Origin: Streptomyces sp. NBS 14/10
GTDB lineage: Bacteria > Actinomycetota > Actinomycetes > Streptomycetales > Streptomycetaceae
DNA: 64,000 nucleotides
Assembly: GCF_002224125.1 (NCBI RefSeq)
Contig: NZ_NCSM01000007.1
Location: 437,839 to 501,838 of the forward strand
Direction of reading: 5' to 3'
Shown: piece after piece, positions 30,910 to 40,050 of the stretch
Layout: each line of letters opens with the position of its first letter
Position numbering within the stretch: position 1 is the first letter of the stretch
The notes under the pieces: generated by a model
Told to the model about the DNA's origin: nothing
What the model saw: only the letters and a program-made list of their open reading frames with translations
Database searches by the model: none
Position numbers and translations under genes: made by a program

Positions 30910-33528
30910 ATGAGCGCACCCAACTCTGCCCCCACCGCCACCGCCCCCACCATCGTGCTCGTCGGGCACGGCATGGTCGGCCAGCGCTTCCTGGAAGGGC
31001 TCGTCGAGCGGGGCGTGACCGAGCGCGCCCGGGTCGTCGTGTTGTGCGAGGAGCCGCGGCCGGCCTACGACCGCGTCCAGCTGACCTCGTACTTCTCCGG
31101 CCGGACCGCCGAGGACCTGTCCCTCGTGGAGGACGGCTTCATGGCCCGGCACGGTATCGAGCTGCACCTGGGCGACCCGGCCGAGCACATCGACCGCGCC
31201 GCGCGCACGGTCACCGCGCGTTCGGGGCTGACCGTGGCGTACGACTCGCTGGTGCTGGCCACCGGCTCGTATCCGTTCGTGCCGCCGGTGCCGGGCAAGG
31301 ACAGCCGGGGCTGTTTCGTCTACCGCACCATCGAGGACCTGCTGGAGATCGAGGAGTACGCCAAGAACTGCTCGTCCGGCACCGTGGTCGGCGGCGGCCT
31401 GCTCGGCCTGGAGGCGGCGGGCGCGCTCAAGGGGCTCGGGCTGACCACCCACATCGTGGAGTTCAATCCGCGGCTGATGGCGATCCAGGTGGACGAGGGC
31501 GGCGGCGCCGCGCTGCGGCGGACCGTGGAGGACATGGGCCTGGTCGTGCACACGGGTGTCGGCGGCAAGGAGATCACAGCGAACGCGGACGGCGCGGTCT
31601 CCGCGATGGCCCTCTCCGACGGGTCGTCCATCGACACCGATCTGGTCATCTTCTCGGCGGGCGTACGCCCCCGCGACCAGCTGGCGCGCGACTGCGGGCT
31701 GACGGTCGGGGAGCGCGGCGGGATCGCGGTGGATGAGCGGTGCCGTACGAGCGACCCGGCCGTGTTCGCGATCGGCGAGTGCGCGCTGGCCGCGGACGGC
31801 CGGGTGTACGGGCTGGTGGCGCCGGGATACGAGATGGCAGTCGTAGCGGCCGACGAAATCGCCGAGGCAAGCCGCGAGAGCGGCTTCACGGGCGCCGACA
31901 CCTCCACCAAGCTCAAGCTGCTCGGCGTGGACGTGGCCTCCTTCGGCGATGCGCACGGCACGGCCGAGGGCTGTCTGGACGTGGTGTACGCCGACTCCCG
32001 CGCGGGCGTCTACAAGAAGCTGGTGATCGGCGCGGACGGCGCGCTGCTCGGCGGGGTGCTGGTCGGCGACGCCGAGTCGTACGGCATGCTGCGCCCGCTG
32101 ACCGGCAGCGTGCCGCCGGTCGCGCCCGAGCAGTTGGTGCTGCCGGCCGGTCTTGGCGCGCCGGCCGCGATCGGCCCGTCCGCGCTGCCGGACGAGGCGG
32201 TGATCTGCAACTGCCACAACGTCACCAAGGGCAGCATCCGCTCCGCGGTCACCGACCACCAGTGCGCCACGGTCCCCGAGGTGAAGAAGTGCACCAAGGC
32301 GGGCACCGGCTGCGGCAGCTGCCTCAAGGCGCTGACCACCCTGGTCAACGACGAACTCGAAGCGAGCGGCGTCAGCGTCGACAAGGGGCTGTGCGGCTGC
32401 TTCTCCTACACCCGGGCCGAGCTGTACGAGATCGTCCGGACGCTGCGCATCACCTCGTACGCCGCGCTGCTGGACAGCCACGGCCGAGACGAGGCGCGCA
32501 GCGGCAACGGCTGTGAGGTCTGCAAGCCGACCGTGGCGTCGATCATCGCCTCGCTCGCGCCGACGGTGGGCGCCAGCGGCTATGTGCTGGACGGTGAGCA
32601 GGCGGCGCTCCAGGACACCAACGACCACTTCCTCGCCAACCTCCAGCGCAACGGCTCGTATTCGATCGTGCCGCGCATCCCCGGCGGGGAGATCACCCCC
32701 GAGAAGCTGATCGTCATCGGCGAGGTGGCACGGGACTTCGGGCTCTATACGAAGATCACCGGCGGGCAGCGGATCGATCTGTTCGGCGCCCGGGTGGACC
32801 AGCTGCCGCCGATCTGGGCGCGGCTGGTGGCGGCCGGGTTCGAGTCGGGGCATGCGTACGGCAAGGCGCTGCGCACCGTGAAGTCGTGCGTGGGGCAGAC
32901 CTGGTGCCGCTACGGCGTGCAGGACTCGGTGCGGATGGCCATCGACCTGGAGCTGCGCTACCGGGGGCTGCGCTCCCCGCACAAGCTGAAGTCGGCCGTC
33001 TCCGGGTGTGCGCGTGAGTGCGCGGAGGCGCGCGGCAAGGACTTCGGGGTGATCGCCACCTCGAACGGCTGGAACCTGTACGTCGGGGGCAACGGCGGCG
33101 CGGACCCGCGCCACGCCGATCTGCTCGCCCAGGACCTCGACGACGAGCAGCTGATCCGGCTGATCGACCGGTTCCTGATGTTCTACATCCGCACCGCGGA
33201 CCGGCTGGAGCGCACCTCCGCGTGGCTGGAGCGGATCGAGGGCGGCCTCGACCACGTACGGGATGTGGTGGTCGACGACTCGCTGGGGCTGTGCGCCGAG
33301 CTGGAGGCGCTGATGGCCGACCATGTGGCGGGCTACCGCGACGAGTGGGCCGAGACCCTGGAGGACCCGGAGCGGCTGCGGCGCTTCGTGTCCTTCGTCA
33401 ACGCGCCGGGCGCGCCGGATCCGACGGTGAAGTTCGTGCCCGAGCGCGACCAGGTGAAGCCGGACCTGACGATCCTCTCCGGCCCCAGCATCCCCGTCCG
33501 TACCCTCGAAGGGACCGCAAGCCGATGA
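30910..33528 (+). CDS. nirB: Nitrite reductase [NAD(P)H] large subunit
   Basis: 872-aa assimilatory nitrite reductase, reducing nitrite to ammonium in the cytoplasm. Domains in order: FAD/NAD reductase (VLVGHGMVGQRFLEGL, VVGGGLLGLEAAGAL, FAIGECA), BFD-type [2Fe-2S] (CNCHNVTKG, Cys433/435, GTGCGSC), and siroheme/[4Fe-4S] domains with cluster cysteines Cys660, Cys666, Cys700 and Cys704 (CVGQTWC, SGCAREC). The spacing CX5C..CX3C is as in active enzymes. It overlaps nirD by 4 nt. Ammonium/nitrogen control through GlnR is likely. Confidence 0.95.
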   Translation: MSAPNSAPTATAPTIVLVGHGMVGQRFLEGLVERGVTERARVVVLCEEPRPAYDRVQLTSYFSGRTAEDLSLVEDGFMARHGIELHLGDPAEHIDRAARTVTARSGLTVAYDSLVLATGSYPFVPPVPGKDSRGCFVYRTIEDLLEIEEYAKNCSSGTVVGGGLLGLEAAGALKGLGLTTHIVEFNPRLMAIQVDEGGGAALRRTVEDMGLVVHTGVGGKEITANADGAVSAMALSDGSSIDTDLVIFSAGVRPRDQLARDCGLTVGERGGIAVDERCRTSDPAVFAIGECALAADGRVYGLVAPGYEMAVVAADEIAEASRESGFTGADTSTKLKLLGVDVASFGDAHGTAEGCLDVVYADSRAGVYKKLVIGADGALLGGVLVGDAESYGMLRPLTGSVPPVAPEQLVLPAGLGAPAAIGPSALPDEAVICNCHNVTKGSIRSAVTDHQCATVPEVKKCTKAGTGCGSCLKALTTLVNDELEASGVSVDKGLCGCFSYTRAELYEIVRTLRITSYAALLDSHGRDEARSGNGCEVCKPTVASIIASLAPTVGASGYVLDGEQAALQDTNDHFLANLQRNGSYSIVPRIPGGEITPEKLIVIGEVARDFGLYTKITGGQRIDLFGARVDQLPPIWARLVAAGFESGHAYGKALRTVKSCVGQTWCRYGVQDSVRMAIDLELRYRGLRSPHKLKSAVSGCARECAEARGKDFGVIATSNGWNLYVGGNGGADPRHADLLAQDLDDEQLIRLIDRFLMFYIRTADRLERTSAWLERIEGGLDHVRDVVVDDSLGLCAELEALMADHVAGYRDEWAETLEDPERLRRFVSFVNAPGAPDPTVKFVPERDQVKPDLTILSGPSIPVRTLEGTASR

Positions 33529-33899
33529 CCATGGCACCCGAGCGGATCGATGTCCGCGTGGAACTCCTGATCGACCAGCGGTGGTTCGCGGTCTGCGACC
33601 TCTCCGATCTGATCCCGGGGCGCGGGGTGGCCGCGCTGCTGCCGGACGGGACGCAGGTCGCGGTGTTCCTGGACCGGACGGGCCAGGCGTACGCAATCGA
33701 CAACCGCGATCCGTTCACCGGCGCGTATGTGCTCTCGCGGGGTCTGCTGGGCTCCCTGGGGGAACGACCCTTCGTCGCCTCGCCGCTGCTGAAGCAGCGC
33801 TTCGACCTGGAGACGGGGCGGTGCCTGGACGACGAGGGGGTCGCCGTCCAGGCGTACGCGGCCCGTACGAACGACGGGGTGTCAGCGCAGGTCGCGTGA
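33525..33899 (+). CDS. nirD: Nitrite reductase small subunit
   Basis: 124-aa Rieske-fold NirD. YAIDNRDPFTGAYVLSRGLL and VASPLLKQRFDLETGRCLDD are typical; the CxH..CxxH cluster ligands of true Rieske proteins are absent, as expected for NirD. Start ATG 33525 overlaps the nirB stop (ATGA). The 3' end overlaps the convergent propeller gene by 18 nt. Confidence 0.93.
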   Translation: MTMAPERIDVRVELLIDQRWFAVCDLSDLIPGRGVAALLPDGTQVAVFLDRTGQAYAIDNRDPFTGAYVLSRGLLGSLGERPFVASPLLKQRFDLETGRCLDDEGVAVQAYAARTNDGVSAQVA

Positions 33900-35093
33900 G
33901 ACCAGCAGCCCGCACTGGACGGGGTCGCTCGCACAGCCGGCCGTCCCCGCGGCGAGCACGCCCTTCGTCCCGGGGACGGCGGCGATGCCGAACACCGTGG
34001 ACATCTCGCTGTGCTCGGTGACGTCGGCGGGCAGCTTCTCGGTCGACCACTCCGTACCGGTCCAGCGGGCCAGCACGGAGTGGGCGTCGCCGCCCGGGGT
34101 CCAGCCGGCGATCCACAGGCCCCCGGCGCCGTCCGCGCCCGCCGCGTTCGCCTCGTCGACGGGGAGCGCGGGCAGCGACTGCCAGCGGCTGCCGGTCCAG
34201 TGGGCGGCCATGGTGGCCGTGGGCGCCTGCGGGTCGTTGGTCTTCCCGACGACATAGACCGAGTTACGGCCGGTGGCCACGGCGTGGTTGCCCACCCAGC
34301 CGGTCGGGTGCTCACTGGGGACCGGCACCTCGCGGACCGTCCAGCTGCTGCCGTTCCAGTGGTACAGCAGCGGTACGGCCTTCTCGCCGGTCGTCGCGTC
34401 GGCGGTGACCCAGACGTCGTCCGGGCCGGTACCGGTGATGTCCCAGGGCTGCGCCTGGCCACCGCCGGGGGCCGCGGGCAGGTCCACCTTCTGCCACCTG
34501 GAGCCGGTCCAGCGCTCCAGACGGGAGACCTGGGCGTCGCCGTTCGGATCCCAGTCGAAACTGGTCAGCCAGGCCGACTTCGTACCGAACGTGGCGAGGT
34601 CGCCGATGAAGCTCAGCGACCCCTCCGCGGGGGCCGCGTGGTCGACCTTGCTCCACTTCTTGCCGTCCCAGTGCTGAAGCACGAGCGGCGCGGACATGTT
34701 GTCGTCCAGCGTGCCGGCCGCCCAGGCGTCGCCGGGCGCCGAGGCCGCGACCTTCTCCAGCCGCGCGGCCTTGCCACCCGTGGTGGCGGCGGGGACGTCC
34801 GTCCACGCGGTGCCGTTCCAGTGCCTGATCGTGGGGGTGCCCCCGTCGGCGCCGGCTGTCTTGCGGCCCACCGCCCAGGCGTCCTTGGCGCCGGTCGAGG
34901 CGACGTCCCAGAACTCCGTGGAGGCGGTCTCGCTCAGCGGCGTCGCCAGTTGCCAGGGGGTGGCGGCGCGGGCCGCCCGATCGGACGCGGTGGTAGTCGC
35001 GGTGCCGGTCGCGGCGTTCGCCTGCGCCCCTAACGAGCCGAGTGCGATCGCGCACACCGCTACCGCTATGCGCAGCCCTGCGTTCCTGGCCAT
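33882..35093 (-). CDS. Secreted beta-propeller-like protein
   Basis: 403-aa exported protein with a Sec signal (GLRIAVAVCAIALGSLGAQA, cut near ANAA). Six to seven repeats carry a W-D/N-G motif (IRHWNGTAWTDVPA, LQHWDGKKWSKVDH, LERWTGSRWQKVD, LYHWNGSSWTVREV), each with AxGPDDVWV-type strands, which indicates a beta-propeller of the WD/Kelch-like or sialidase sort. The role is unknown; such proteins are often surface binding modules. It is convergent with and slightly overlaps nirD. It has its own promoter region (35094-35171 lies downstream of nothing else). Confidence 0.75.
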   Translation of the reverse strand: MARNAGLRIAVAVCAIALGSLGAQANAATGTATTTASDRAARAATPWQLATPLSETASTEFWDVASTGAKDAWAVGRKTAGADGGTPTIRHWNGTAWTDVPAATTGGKAARLEKVAASAPGDAWAAGTLDDNMSAPLVLQHWDGKKWSKVDHAAPAEGSLSFIGDLATFGTKSAWLTSFDWDPNGDAQVSRLERWTGSRWQKVDLPAAPGGGQAQPWDITGTGPDDVWVTADATTGEKAVPLLYHWNGSSWTVREVPVPSEHPTGWVGNHAVATGRNSVYVVGKTNDPQAPTATMAAHWTGSRWQSLPALPVDEANAAGADGAGGLWIAGWTPGGDAHSVLARWTGTEWSTEKLPADVTEHSEMSTVFGIAAVPGTKGVLAAGTAGCASDPVQCGLLVSRDLR

Positions 35094-35171
35094 GGTGCTC
35101 CTTCTGCTCGGTTGGTGCTCTCAGAAGGAAATGGCCGCGGGCCGCCGGTTCTTACACGTGACTTTTGCCGG

Positions 35172-36365
35172 TCACTTGGGGGCCTTCAGCTGCTGATCCG
35201 TCCACTTCGACGTCACGGTGGCGGTGTGGTTCACCACCGTGCCCGCGGTGAGCCCCGCCTCGGCGGCCTGCGCGTTCGGCTTGGTCAGCACCTGCTGGTC
35301 GGACAGCAGGGCCCCGGTCGCCGGGTCCACGATCAGCTCCGACCGCGCGGTCCCGTAGTCGGGCCGTTCGGTCGCGGGCAGCGCGAAGCCGACCCCCTCG
35401 CGGCCCAGCGGGTCGGTCACCTCGCCGAGCGACCGGATGCCCGGCAGATCCGCGATGACGCGGTACGCGGCGGCCCGGACCTCGGGCCTGACCGGGAGGC
35501 CGATCAGGCCGGCCGCCTGCCGCCACATCCACTCGGTGCGGCCGGAGATCTCGCTGCCGCGGTCCTCCTCGTACAGGCCCTCCAGGTACTCCTTGAGCTT
35601 CGCGGTGTCGGCGGGGAGCTTCCACAGATCCGCGTACGTCACATTGCGCGCGCCGAGGGCGGCGATCTTGTCGCCGTCGTTGATCCGGGTCACCGTCGGC
35701 CGCTTCTCGGACCCTGACTCGATCCGCAGAGCGAGCTTGCCGCCCGACCGGGGACCGGTCTCGGCGAGCGTGAGGTCCTTCGGCGATCCGGCGGCCCGCC
35801 AGCGCGCGGCGTCGCGCGCGGTGCGTGGCTCGGTGGTGTCGTCGATCCCCGAGACCCACAGGCTCTGCGTACCGGGCCGCACTCCGAAGGACCACTGCTG
35901 TGTCTCGGAGGCGGCGACCGCGAAGGTCGACCCGGACTCGGCGACGATGCCGATCCAGCCCGACCGAGTGGTCGTCTGCCAGTACGTGCCCTCGTCGGCC
36001 TCGCTCTCCAGCCGGTTGGCCACGTGTCGCAGCGCGAGGCGGCCGTTCTCGGGGGTGTGCCGTGGGCCGTCGGTGCTGGGCCGGGCGGTGGCGCGGGAGC
36101 CGTCGGAGCCCGAGCCGCCCTGGGGCAGGGTGGCGACGAGCACCCCGGCCGCGGCCGCCGTCGCGGCGACCGGCAGCGCCCACCGCCAGGTGAACGGCCG
36201 GGGGGACCGGGCGGACCGGCGGGCTTCCGGCGCGTCGGGGGCGCTGCTGAGGATGGTGTTCAGGTCGTTCCGGGCGCGTTCGGAACCGGCCAGGCGCTCC
36301 GGGTCGAACTCCGGGGGCCGGGCGTCCGCCAGTGTCTTCATGACATCGGACCGCTTACGTGCCAC
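35172..36365 (-). CDS. CU044_5270-type membrane protein, partner of an ECF sigma factor
   Basis: 397-aa protein. A cytoplasmic N-terminus of about 57 residues (with an ERLAGSERARNDLNTILSS helix) precedes one membrane helix (WALPVAATAAAAGVLVATL, about 62-82) and a long extracellular domain (TYWQTTTRSGWIGIVAESGS). This architecture matches the CU044_5270 family found next to ECF sigma factors, where it is thought to act as anti-sigma or sensor. GTG 36365 lies 1 nt after the sigma-factor stop, so the two are coupled. Confidence 0.8.
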   Translation of the reverse strand: MARKRSDVMKTLADARPPEFDPERLAGSERARNDLNTILSSAPDAPEARRSARSPRPFTWRWALPVAATAAAAGVLVATLPQGGSGSDGSRATARPSTDGPRHTPENGRLALRHVANRLESEADEGTYWQTTTRSGWIGIVAESGSTFAVAASETQQWSFGVRPGTQSLWVSGIDDTTEPRTARDAARWRAAGSPKDLTLAETGPRSGGKLALRIESGSEKRPTVTRINDGDKIAALGARNVTYADLWKLPADTAKLKEYLEGLYEEDRGSEISGRTEWMWRQAAGLIGLPVRPEVRAAAYRVIADLPGIRSLGEVTDPLGREGVGFALPATERPDYGTARSELIVDPATGALLSDQQVLTKPNAQAAEAGLTAGTVVNHTATVTSKWTDQQLKAPK

Positions 36366-36366
36366 G

Positions 36367-36924
36367 TCAGTGCTCCTTCACTGTCACTTTCGGGCGAGAA
36401 CCACGAACTTCGCGAGAGAGTCCGGCCGAGTCCTCGACCGCGCTGACGGCCCGCTCCAGCCGCCGCCTGGCCCGGTGCAGCCGCACCGAGAACGTAGCGG
36501 TGGCACAGCCGAGGACGCGCGCCGCCTGCCGCGGGCCGAGCCCGTGCCAGGCGACCAGCGTCAGCACCTCGCGGTCCGCGTCGGACAGCGTGGCCAGCGC
36601 CTGCAGCGCCACCTCGCGTTCGGCCACATCCGCGGCCACATCCCCGACGTGGGCGCCTGAGGCGATGACGCGCTGGGCCTCCTCCGCGGCCAGGGCGTAC
36701 TGTCTGCCGTCGCGGCGGCGCAGCTCGTGCGTCAGATTGCGCGCCACGCCGAGCAGCCACGGCAGCGGTGGCGTCGGGATGTCCCGCATCCGCCGCCAGG
36801 CGACCGTGAAGGTCTCGCTGGTGATGTCCTCACCGACCTGCCGCCCCACCAGGCTCGAGGCGTAGGCGAGCACCCGGGGATGGCACTCCTCGTACAGGTC
36901 TCGGAAGCGTTGGGCGTCGGTCAC
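36367..36924 (-). CDS. ECF-type RNA polymerase sigma factor
   Basis: 185-aa sigma-70 family protein. Region 2: FRDLYEECHPRVLAYASSLV, VGEDITSETFTVAWRRMRDI and PWLLGVARNLTHELRR. Region 4: ALATLSDADREVLTLVAWHG, GPRQAARVLGCATATFSVRL, HRARRRLERA. GTG 36924 is chosen over the frame's earlier start because AGGAG lies 8 nt upstream. It is followed directly by a transmembrane partner gene, consistent with signal-controlled release. Target promoters are not evident in the window. Confidence 0.9.
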   Translation of the reverse strand: MTDAQRFRDLYEECHPRVLAYASSLVGRQVGEDITSETFTVAWRRMRDIPTPPLPWLLGVARNLTHELRRRDGRQYALAAEEAQRVIASGAHVGDVAADVAEREVALQALATLSDADREVLTLVAWHGLGPRQAARVLGCATATFSVRLHRARRRLERAVSAVEDSAGLSREVRGSRPKVTVKEH

Positions 36925-37247
36925 GCACCGTCTCCTCATCTCGGCTCTCTCACCTGGCAGTGGTCGAGAACCGCGATTTCTTACACCGCGAGGAGAATCT
37001 TTTCGGGTGGCGGGTGGTTGGCGGCGTCCGAGGGCAACTCCCCCTGATGCGCTTGGATCGTGCGGCTTCAGTGCCGGTTCGCCACGGCGGGCGGGAGGGG
37101 TGTGTCGGCGTCGTAGGCGGCCTGGGCCGCCTGGATCGTGCCGGTGTGGTGGTCGACTTCTCTGTCAAGTTCAGCATGTTTACGTGAAACGGCCGACCCG
37201 TCAGCTCAACCGATGAGCGGGCTGCGGCGTTCGACGGAACCCGGTGC
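36925..37247. other. Intergenic region without a supported gene
   Basis: 323 nt upstream of the sigma gene. On the minus strand 36961-37160 has a protein-like stretch (GTIQAAQAAYDADTPLPPAV, stop, then TIQAHQGELPSDAANHPPPE in the same frame) with no start codon. It may be a decayed small gene, but the evidence is thin. Confidence 0.3.
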
Positions 37248-37376
37248 CTCGCCGAACGATCGGTCTGCACGACGCCGGCCGGCGGAACCCGCAACGACGT
37301 CACGCAGCTGATGCCCCTGCTCGACAAGGTTCCGGCCGTGGCCGGACTCGTCGGCCGGCCCCGGCGCAGGCCGGAC
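37248..37376 (+). mobile_element. Transposase fragment (IS5-family type)
   Basis: Reads GGTRNDVTQLMPLLDKVPAV then GLVGRPRRRPD, matching the middle of IS5-family transposases (usual form GGNRHDVTQLLPLLDAIPxx..GRPRRRP). The rest of the transposase is missing on both sides and the sequence runs in frame into the next gene. Confidence 0.7.
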
Positions 37377-37979
37377 AGCCGTTGCGCCTGGTACTGGCAG
37401 TCCTATGTCCTGGACGCCTCCCACGAAGCACTGCGCACGGCGGTCCGCGCCGTCCCCGCCGACGGCTGGCACCTGCCGACGCCCTGCGCGGGCTGGACCG
37501 TCGCCCAGGTCTTCCAGCACGCCGTCGGCGACCAGATCGGCTACGCCGCCGCGCTGACCGGAGAACCCGGCCCCGACTTCAACCCGTTCGACCCGTCGGG
37601 CGAGATGGAGGGGGTGGACCCGGCGGTGTTCCTGGAGGACGCCCTGGCACGCGCGGCGAAGGCGTGGGCGGGGGTCGACCGGGACGTCGCCGAGGTGCCC
37701 ACGCCGGTGCCGCCGCACAAGATGTCCCCGTGGTCCGGCTCGGCGGCGTGCGGGCTGGACGCAGCGGTCCATGCCTGGGACATCGCCATGGCGACGGGCC
37801 GGCCGTCGCCGCTCACACCCGAGCTGGCCCGCCCCCTCCTCAAGGTCGCCAGGGAGATCGTCGAGCCGCTGCGCCCCCGCGGCGCGTACGTCGCCGCCCT
37901 GGTCCCCGAGCAGGGCGACGACGACGTGGCGGTCCTCCTGCGTTACCTCGGCCGCGACCCCCGCTGGAGCGCCTCGTAG
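37311..37979 (+). CDS. TIGR03086-family (maleylpyruvate isomerase-like) protein with N-terminus replaced by transposase debris
   Basis: 222 codons. Residues from about 33 onward form a DinB/MDMPI-like four-helix metal-binding protein: HEALRTAVRAVPADGWHLPT, PCAGWTVAQVFQHAVGDQIG, AAVHAWDIAMATGR. The metal-type histidines are in FQHAVGD and VHAWD. The first 25-30 residues (MPLLDKVPAVAGLVGRPRRR) are transposase-derived, so the native start codon is gone. Whether the fusion is expressed is uncertain. Transposon inverted-repeat debris also lies directly after the stop. Confidence 0.65.
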   Translation: MPLLDKVPAVAGLVGRPRRRPDSRCAWYWQSYVLDASHEALRTAVRAVPADGWHLPTPCAGWTVAQVFQHAVGDQIGYAAALTGEPGPDFNPFDPSGEMEGVDPAVFLEDALARAAKAWAGVDRDVAEVPTPVPPHKMSPWSGSAACGLDAAVHAWDIAMATGRPSPLTPELARPLLKVAREIVEPLRPRGAYVAALVPEQGDDDVAVLLRYLGRDPRWSAS

Positions 37980-38001
37980 GAGCTGTCCGGTCGATCACGT
38001 T
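37980..38001. mobile_element. Solo terminal inverted repeat of the IS5-family element
   Basis: GGAGCTGTCCGGTCGATCAC matches the IS terminal repeat (GGAACTGTCCGGCCGATCAT) with few changes. No transposase follows, so this is a scar or orphan end. 38002-38225 holds no convincing gene. Confidence 0.6.
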
Positions 38002-38225
38002 GCCGCGACGGTGACTGCGGCGGAGGGACCTGATGAGTGCAGCAGAGGTGCCTGCACTCGCCAGAGCGCGAGACCACCGCAGGCGCCTCGCCGGTATCAG
38101 GCCGGCCACCGCCAATCAACCGCGTCGGTCGCGTCGGCGCACGTCCATGATGAGAGCCGTGAGCGGTCGTTTTCACTGACGGACCTGACCTCTGCTTGCT
38201 GGACGAGATCCGGCCGGCCCGATCG

Positions 38226-39104
38226 TTACGGCGTAGAGAACAGACCGGGCCCCGGAGGCGAGGAGTCCTCGGCGCGGACGCCGTTGGTGACCCGCAAGAA
38301 CTCCAGCTTTTCCGCATCGGCGGAACCCGCGGCCACCGTGTAGACGACGAGTCGGATGTCGCAGCCTGGGACGGTGAGCACGTCGCAGTCGCAGATCACC
38401 TCACCCACCTGGGGGTGTACCACGGTCTTGCGGGCCGAGACGTGCGGGCCGACCGTGCCCTCGTCCCACAGACGGGCGAACTCCGCGCTGGTCGAACGCA
38501 GGTCCTCGACGAGGTCGGTCAGGCCGCGGTCGCGGGGGTAGTCGATGAGAGCTGTGCGCAGGTCGGCGACGAGGGCAAGTTTCAGGGCGTCGTCGTCCTG
38601 GAGCACGGGCCAGGACGCGAGTCGGCTGGGCCCTGTGGCGAAGACCGCTCGTGCCAGGTTGCGCTCGTCGTGTGTCCGTGCGCTGGGGTCGCCCATCAGG
38701 ACTGACCATGCGGGGGTCCAGGACAGCAAGGTCCAGTCGGCGCTGAACACGCCCACTGGGAACTCCCTGAGGCGGGCCAGCATCCGTTGGACCCCGGCCG
38801 GAACATGCGTGGAGACCGTTCCCTCCTGGGGAGGCAGGAGGCCGGCCAGCCGGTAGGCGTGATCGCGCTCCATGGGCTGCAGTTGCAGTGCCCTGGTCAG
38901 GCTCGCGACGACCTGCGCCGATGGGCTTTTGGCGCGGCCCTGTTCCAGGCGGACCACGTAGTCGACCGACAGCCCGGCGAGTTCTGCCAGTTCCTCGCGT
39001 CGCAGCCCCACCGCGCGTCGTCCGGGCCGTGAGGTCAGTCCGACGTCGGCGGGAGAAAGGCGGTCGCGCCAGCGGTGCAGTGCCGTGCCCAGGGTCTCGT
39101 CCAC
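38226..39104 (-). CDS. XRE-family regulator with MmyB-like ligand-binding domain
   Basis: 292-aa regulator. The N-terminal HTH (RPGRRAVGLRREELAELAGL, SVDYVVRLEQGRAKSPSAQV) is followed by the MmyB-type C-terminal domain (VFSADWTLLSWTPAWSVLMG, DERNLARAVF, VVHPQVGEVICDCDVLTVPG), which in related proteins binds a lipid-like ligand. It is divergent from an SDR gene, across a region with two 22-bp direct repeats that are likely its binding sites. In this very common pairing the regulator controls the adjacent dehydrogenase. Confidence 0.9.
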   Translation of the reverse strand: MDETLGTALHRWRDRLSPADVGLTSRPGRRAVGLRREELAELAGLSVDYVVRLEQGRAKSPSAQVVASLTRALQLQPMERDHAYRLAGLLPPQEGTVSTHVPAGVQRMLARLREFPVGVFSADWTLLSWTPAWSVLMGDPSARTHDERNLARAVFATGPSRLASWPVLQDDDALKLALVADLRTALIDYPRDRGLTDLVEDLRSTSAEFARLWDEGTVGPHVSARKTVVHPQVGEVICDCDVLTVPGCDIRLVVYTVAAGSADAEKLEFLRVTNGVRAEDSSPPGPGLFSTP

Positions 39105-39142
39105 TCGGCCATTGTGTCTGCCGGGCCGTCGTCGTGCCTGGT

Positions 39143-39191
39143 ACTGGCTGTCCTACCGTCACGGAGAGCACTGGTTGTCCTCTCGTCACGG
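39143..39191. promoter_or_regulatory. Direct repeats in the XRE/SDR divergent promoter
   Basis: ACTGGCTGTCCTACCGTCAC (39143-39164, 22 bp) recurs as ACTGGTTGTCCTCTCGTCAC (39170-39191) with three mismatches and a 27-bp period. They lie between divergent starts and are likely operators for the XRE protein, or promoter-overlapping sites. Confidence 0.65.
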
Positions 39192-39206
39192 GCCGAGAGT
39201 GGACGC

Positions 39207-39902
39207 ATGACTACAACATTCATCACTGGAGCCAACAAGTCCCTCGGGTATGAGACCGCCCGCCGCTTGCTCGAGGCTGGCCACACCGTCCTCATCGGTG
39301 CGCGTGATCCGGAGCGCGGCCGGGCGGCCGCCGACGCACTCGGTGCCCGTTTCGTCCAGATCGATGTGACGGATGACGCGTCGGTGGCTGCGGCCGCCGC
39401 CGATATCGAGGCTCGCGAGGGCGGCATCGACGTCCTGATCAACAACGCAGGCGTCTTCGGGACGCACAGCCCCGCCGACCAGATCACGGCCGCTGACGCC
39501 AGTGAGGTGTTCGAGGTCAATGTCGTCGGGATCGTCCGGGTGACGCACGCGTTCCTGCCTTTGCTGCGCAAGTCCGCGAGTCCGGTCATCGTCAATGTGT
39601 CCAGCGGTATGGGATCGTTCGCGGCCACCCACGACGCAGAGCGCGTCGAGTCGAGGAACCTCGCGCCGCTCTACACGGCGTCGAAGGCTGCCGTGACCAT
39701 GCTGACCACGCAGTACGCGAAGTCCTGGCCGGACGTGAAGGTGAACGCGGCCGACCCGGGCTACACCGCGACCGACTTCAACGGGCACAGCGGCCCGCAG
39801 ACAGTGACCGAGGGGACCGACGCGATCGTCGAACTCGCCGCCATCGGGGCGGACGGACCGACGGGAACCTTCCGCGACCGTCACGGTGAGATGGCCTGGT
39901 GA
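39207..39902 (+). CDS. Short-chain dehydrogenase/reductase
   Basis: 231-aa SDR. Rossmann motif ITGANKSLGYETARRL (TGxxxxxG), NNAG in VLINNAGVFG, catalytic Ser in VNVSSGMGSF, and the YxxxK pair in YTASKAAV. It is NAD(P)-dependent; the substrate is unknown. ATG 39207 starts the conserved fold. It is controlled presumably by the divergent XRE regulator. Confidence 0.9.
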   Translation: MTTTFITGANKSLGYETARRLLEAGHTVLIGARDPERGRAAADALGARFVQIDVTDDASVAAAAADIEAREGGIDVLINNAGVFGTHSPADQITAADASEVFEVNVVGIVRVTHAFLPLLRKSASPVIVNVSSGMGSFAATHDAERVESRNLAPLYTASKAAVTMLTTQYAKSWPDVKVNAADPGYTATDFNGHSGPQTVTEGTDAIVELAAIGADGPTGTFRDRHGEMAW

Positions 39903-40050
39903 TCCACCCCTGAATTCGGGGCGTGCCCGGCACGGACGAGGGTTCCAGAGTGGCGAACTCGTACCGAGATCCTTCATCTCGCCGGGCATGGCCCCCAGGG
40001 TCGTCTTGGTTTGTTGGGCTGGATGATGGCGTGTGCGGCAGCGTCACCGG

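Noticed and set aside
27710..33696. Two minus-strand open frames of more than 1000 codons opposite the P450, FAD oxidoreductase and nirB genes
   Set aside because: Antisense shadows of genes with clear catalytic motifs; no ribosome sites and no recognisable domains.
36961..37160. Small minus-strand gene upstream of the sigma factor
   Set aside because: No start codon in frame and an internal stop; at best a decayed remnant.
38035..38180. Short ORF after the solo inverted repeat (SAAEVPALARARDHRRRLAG) as a transposase start
   Set aside because: The resemblance to DHRRRxGxRH-type transposases is too short and no further motif follows.
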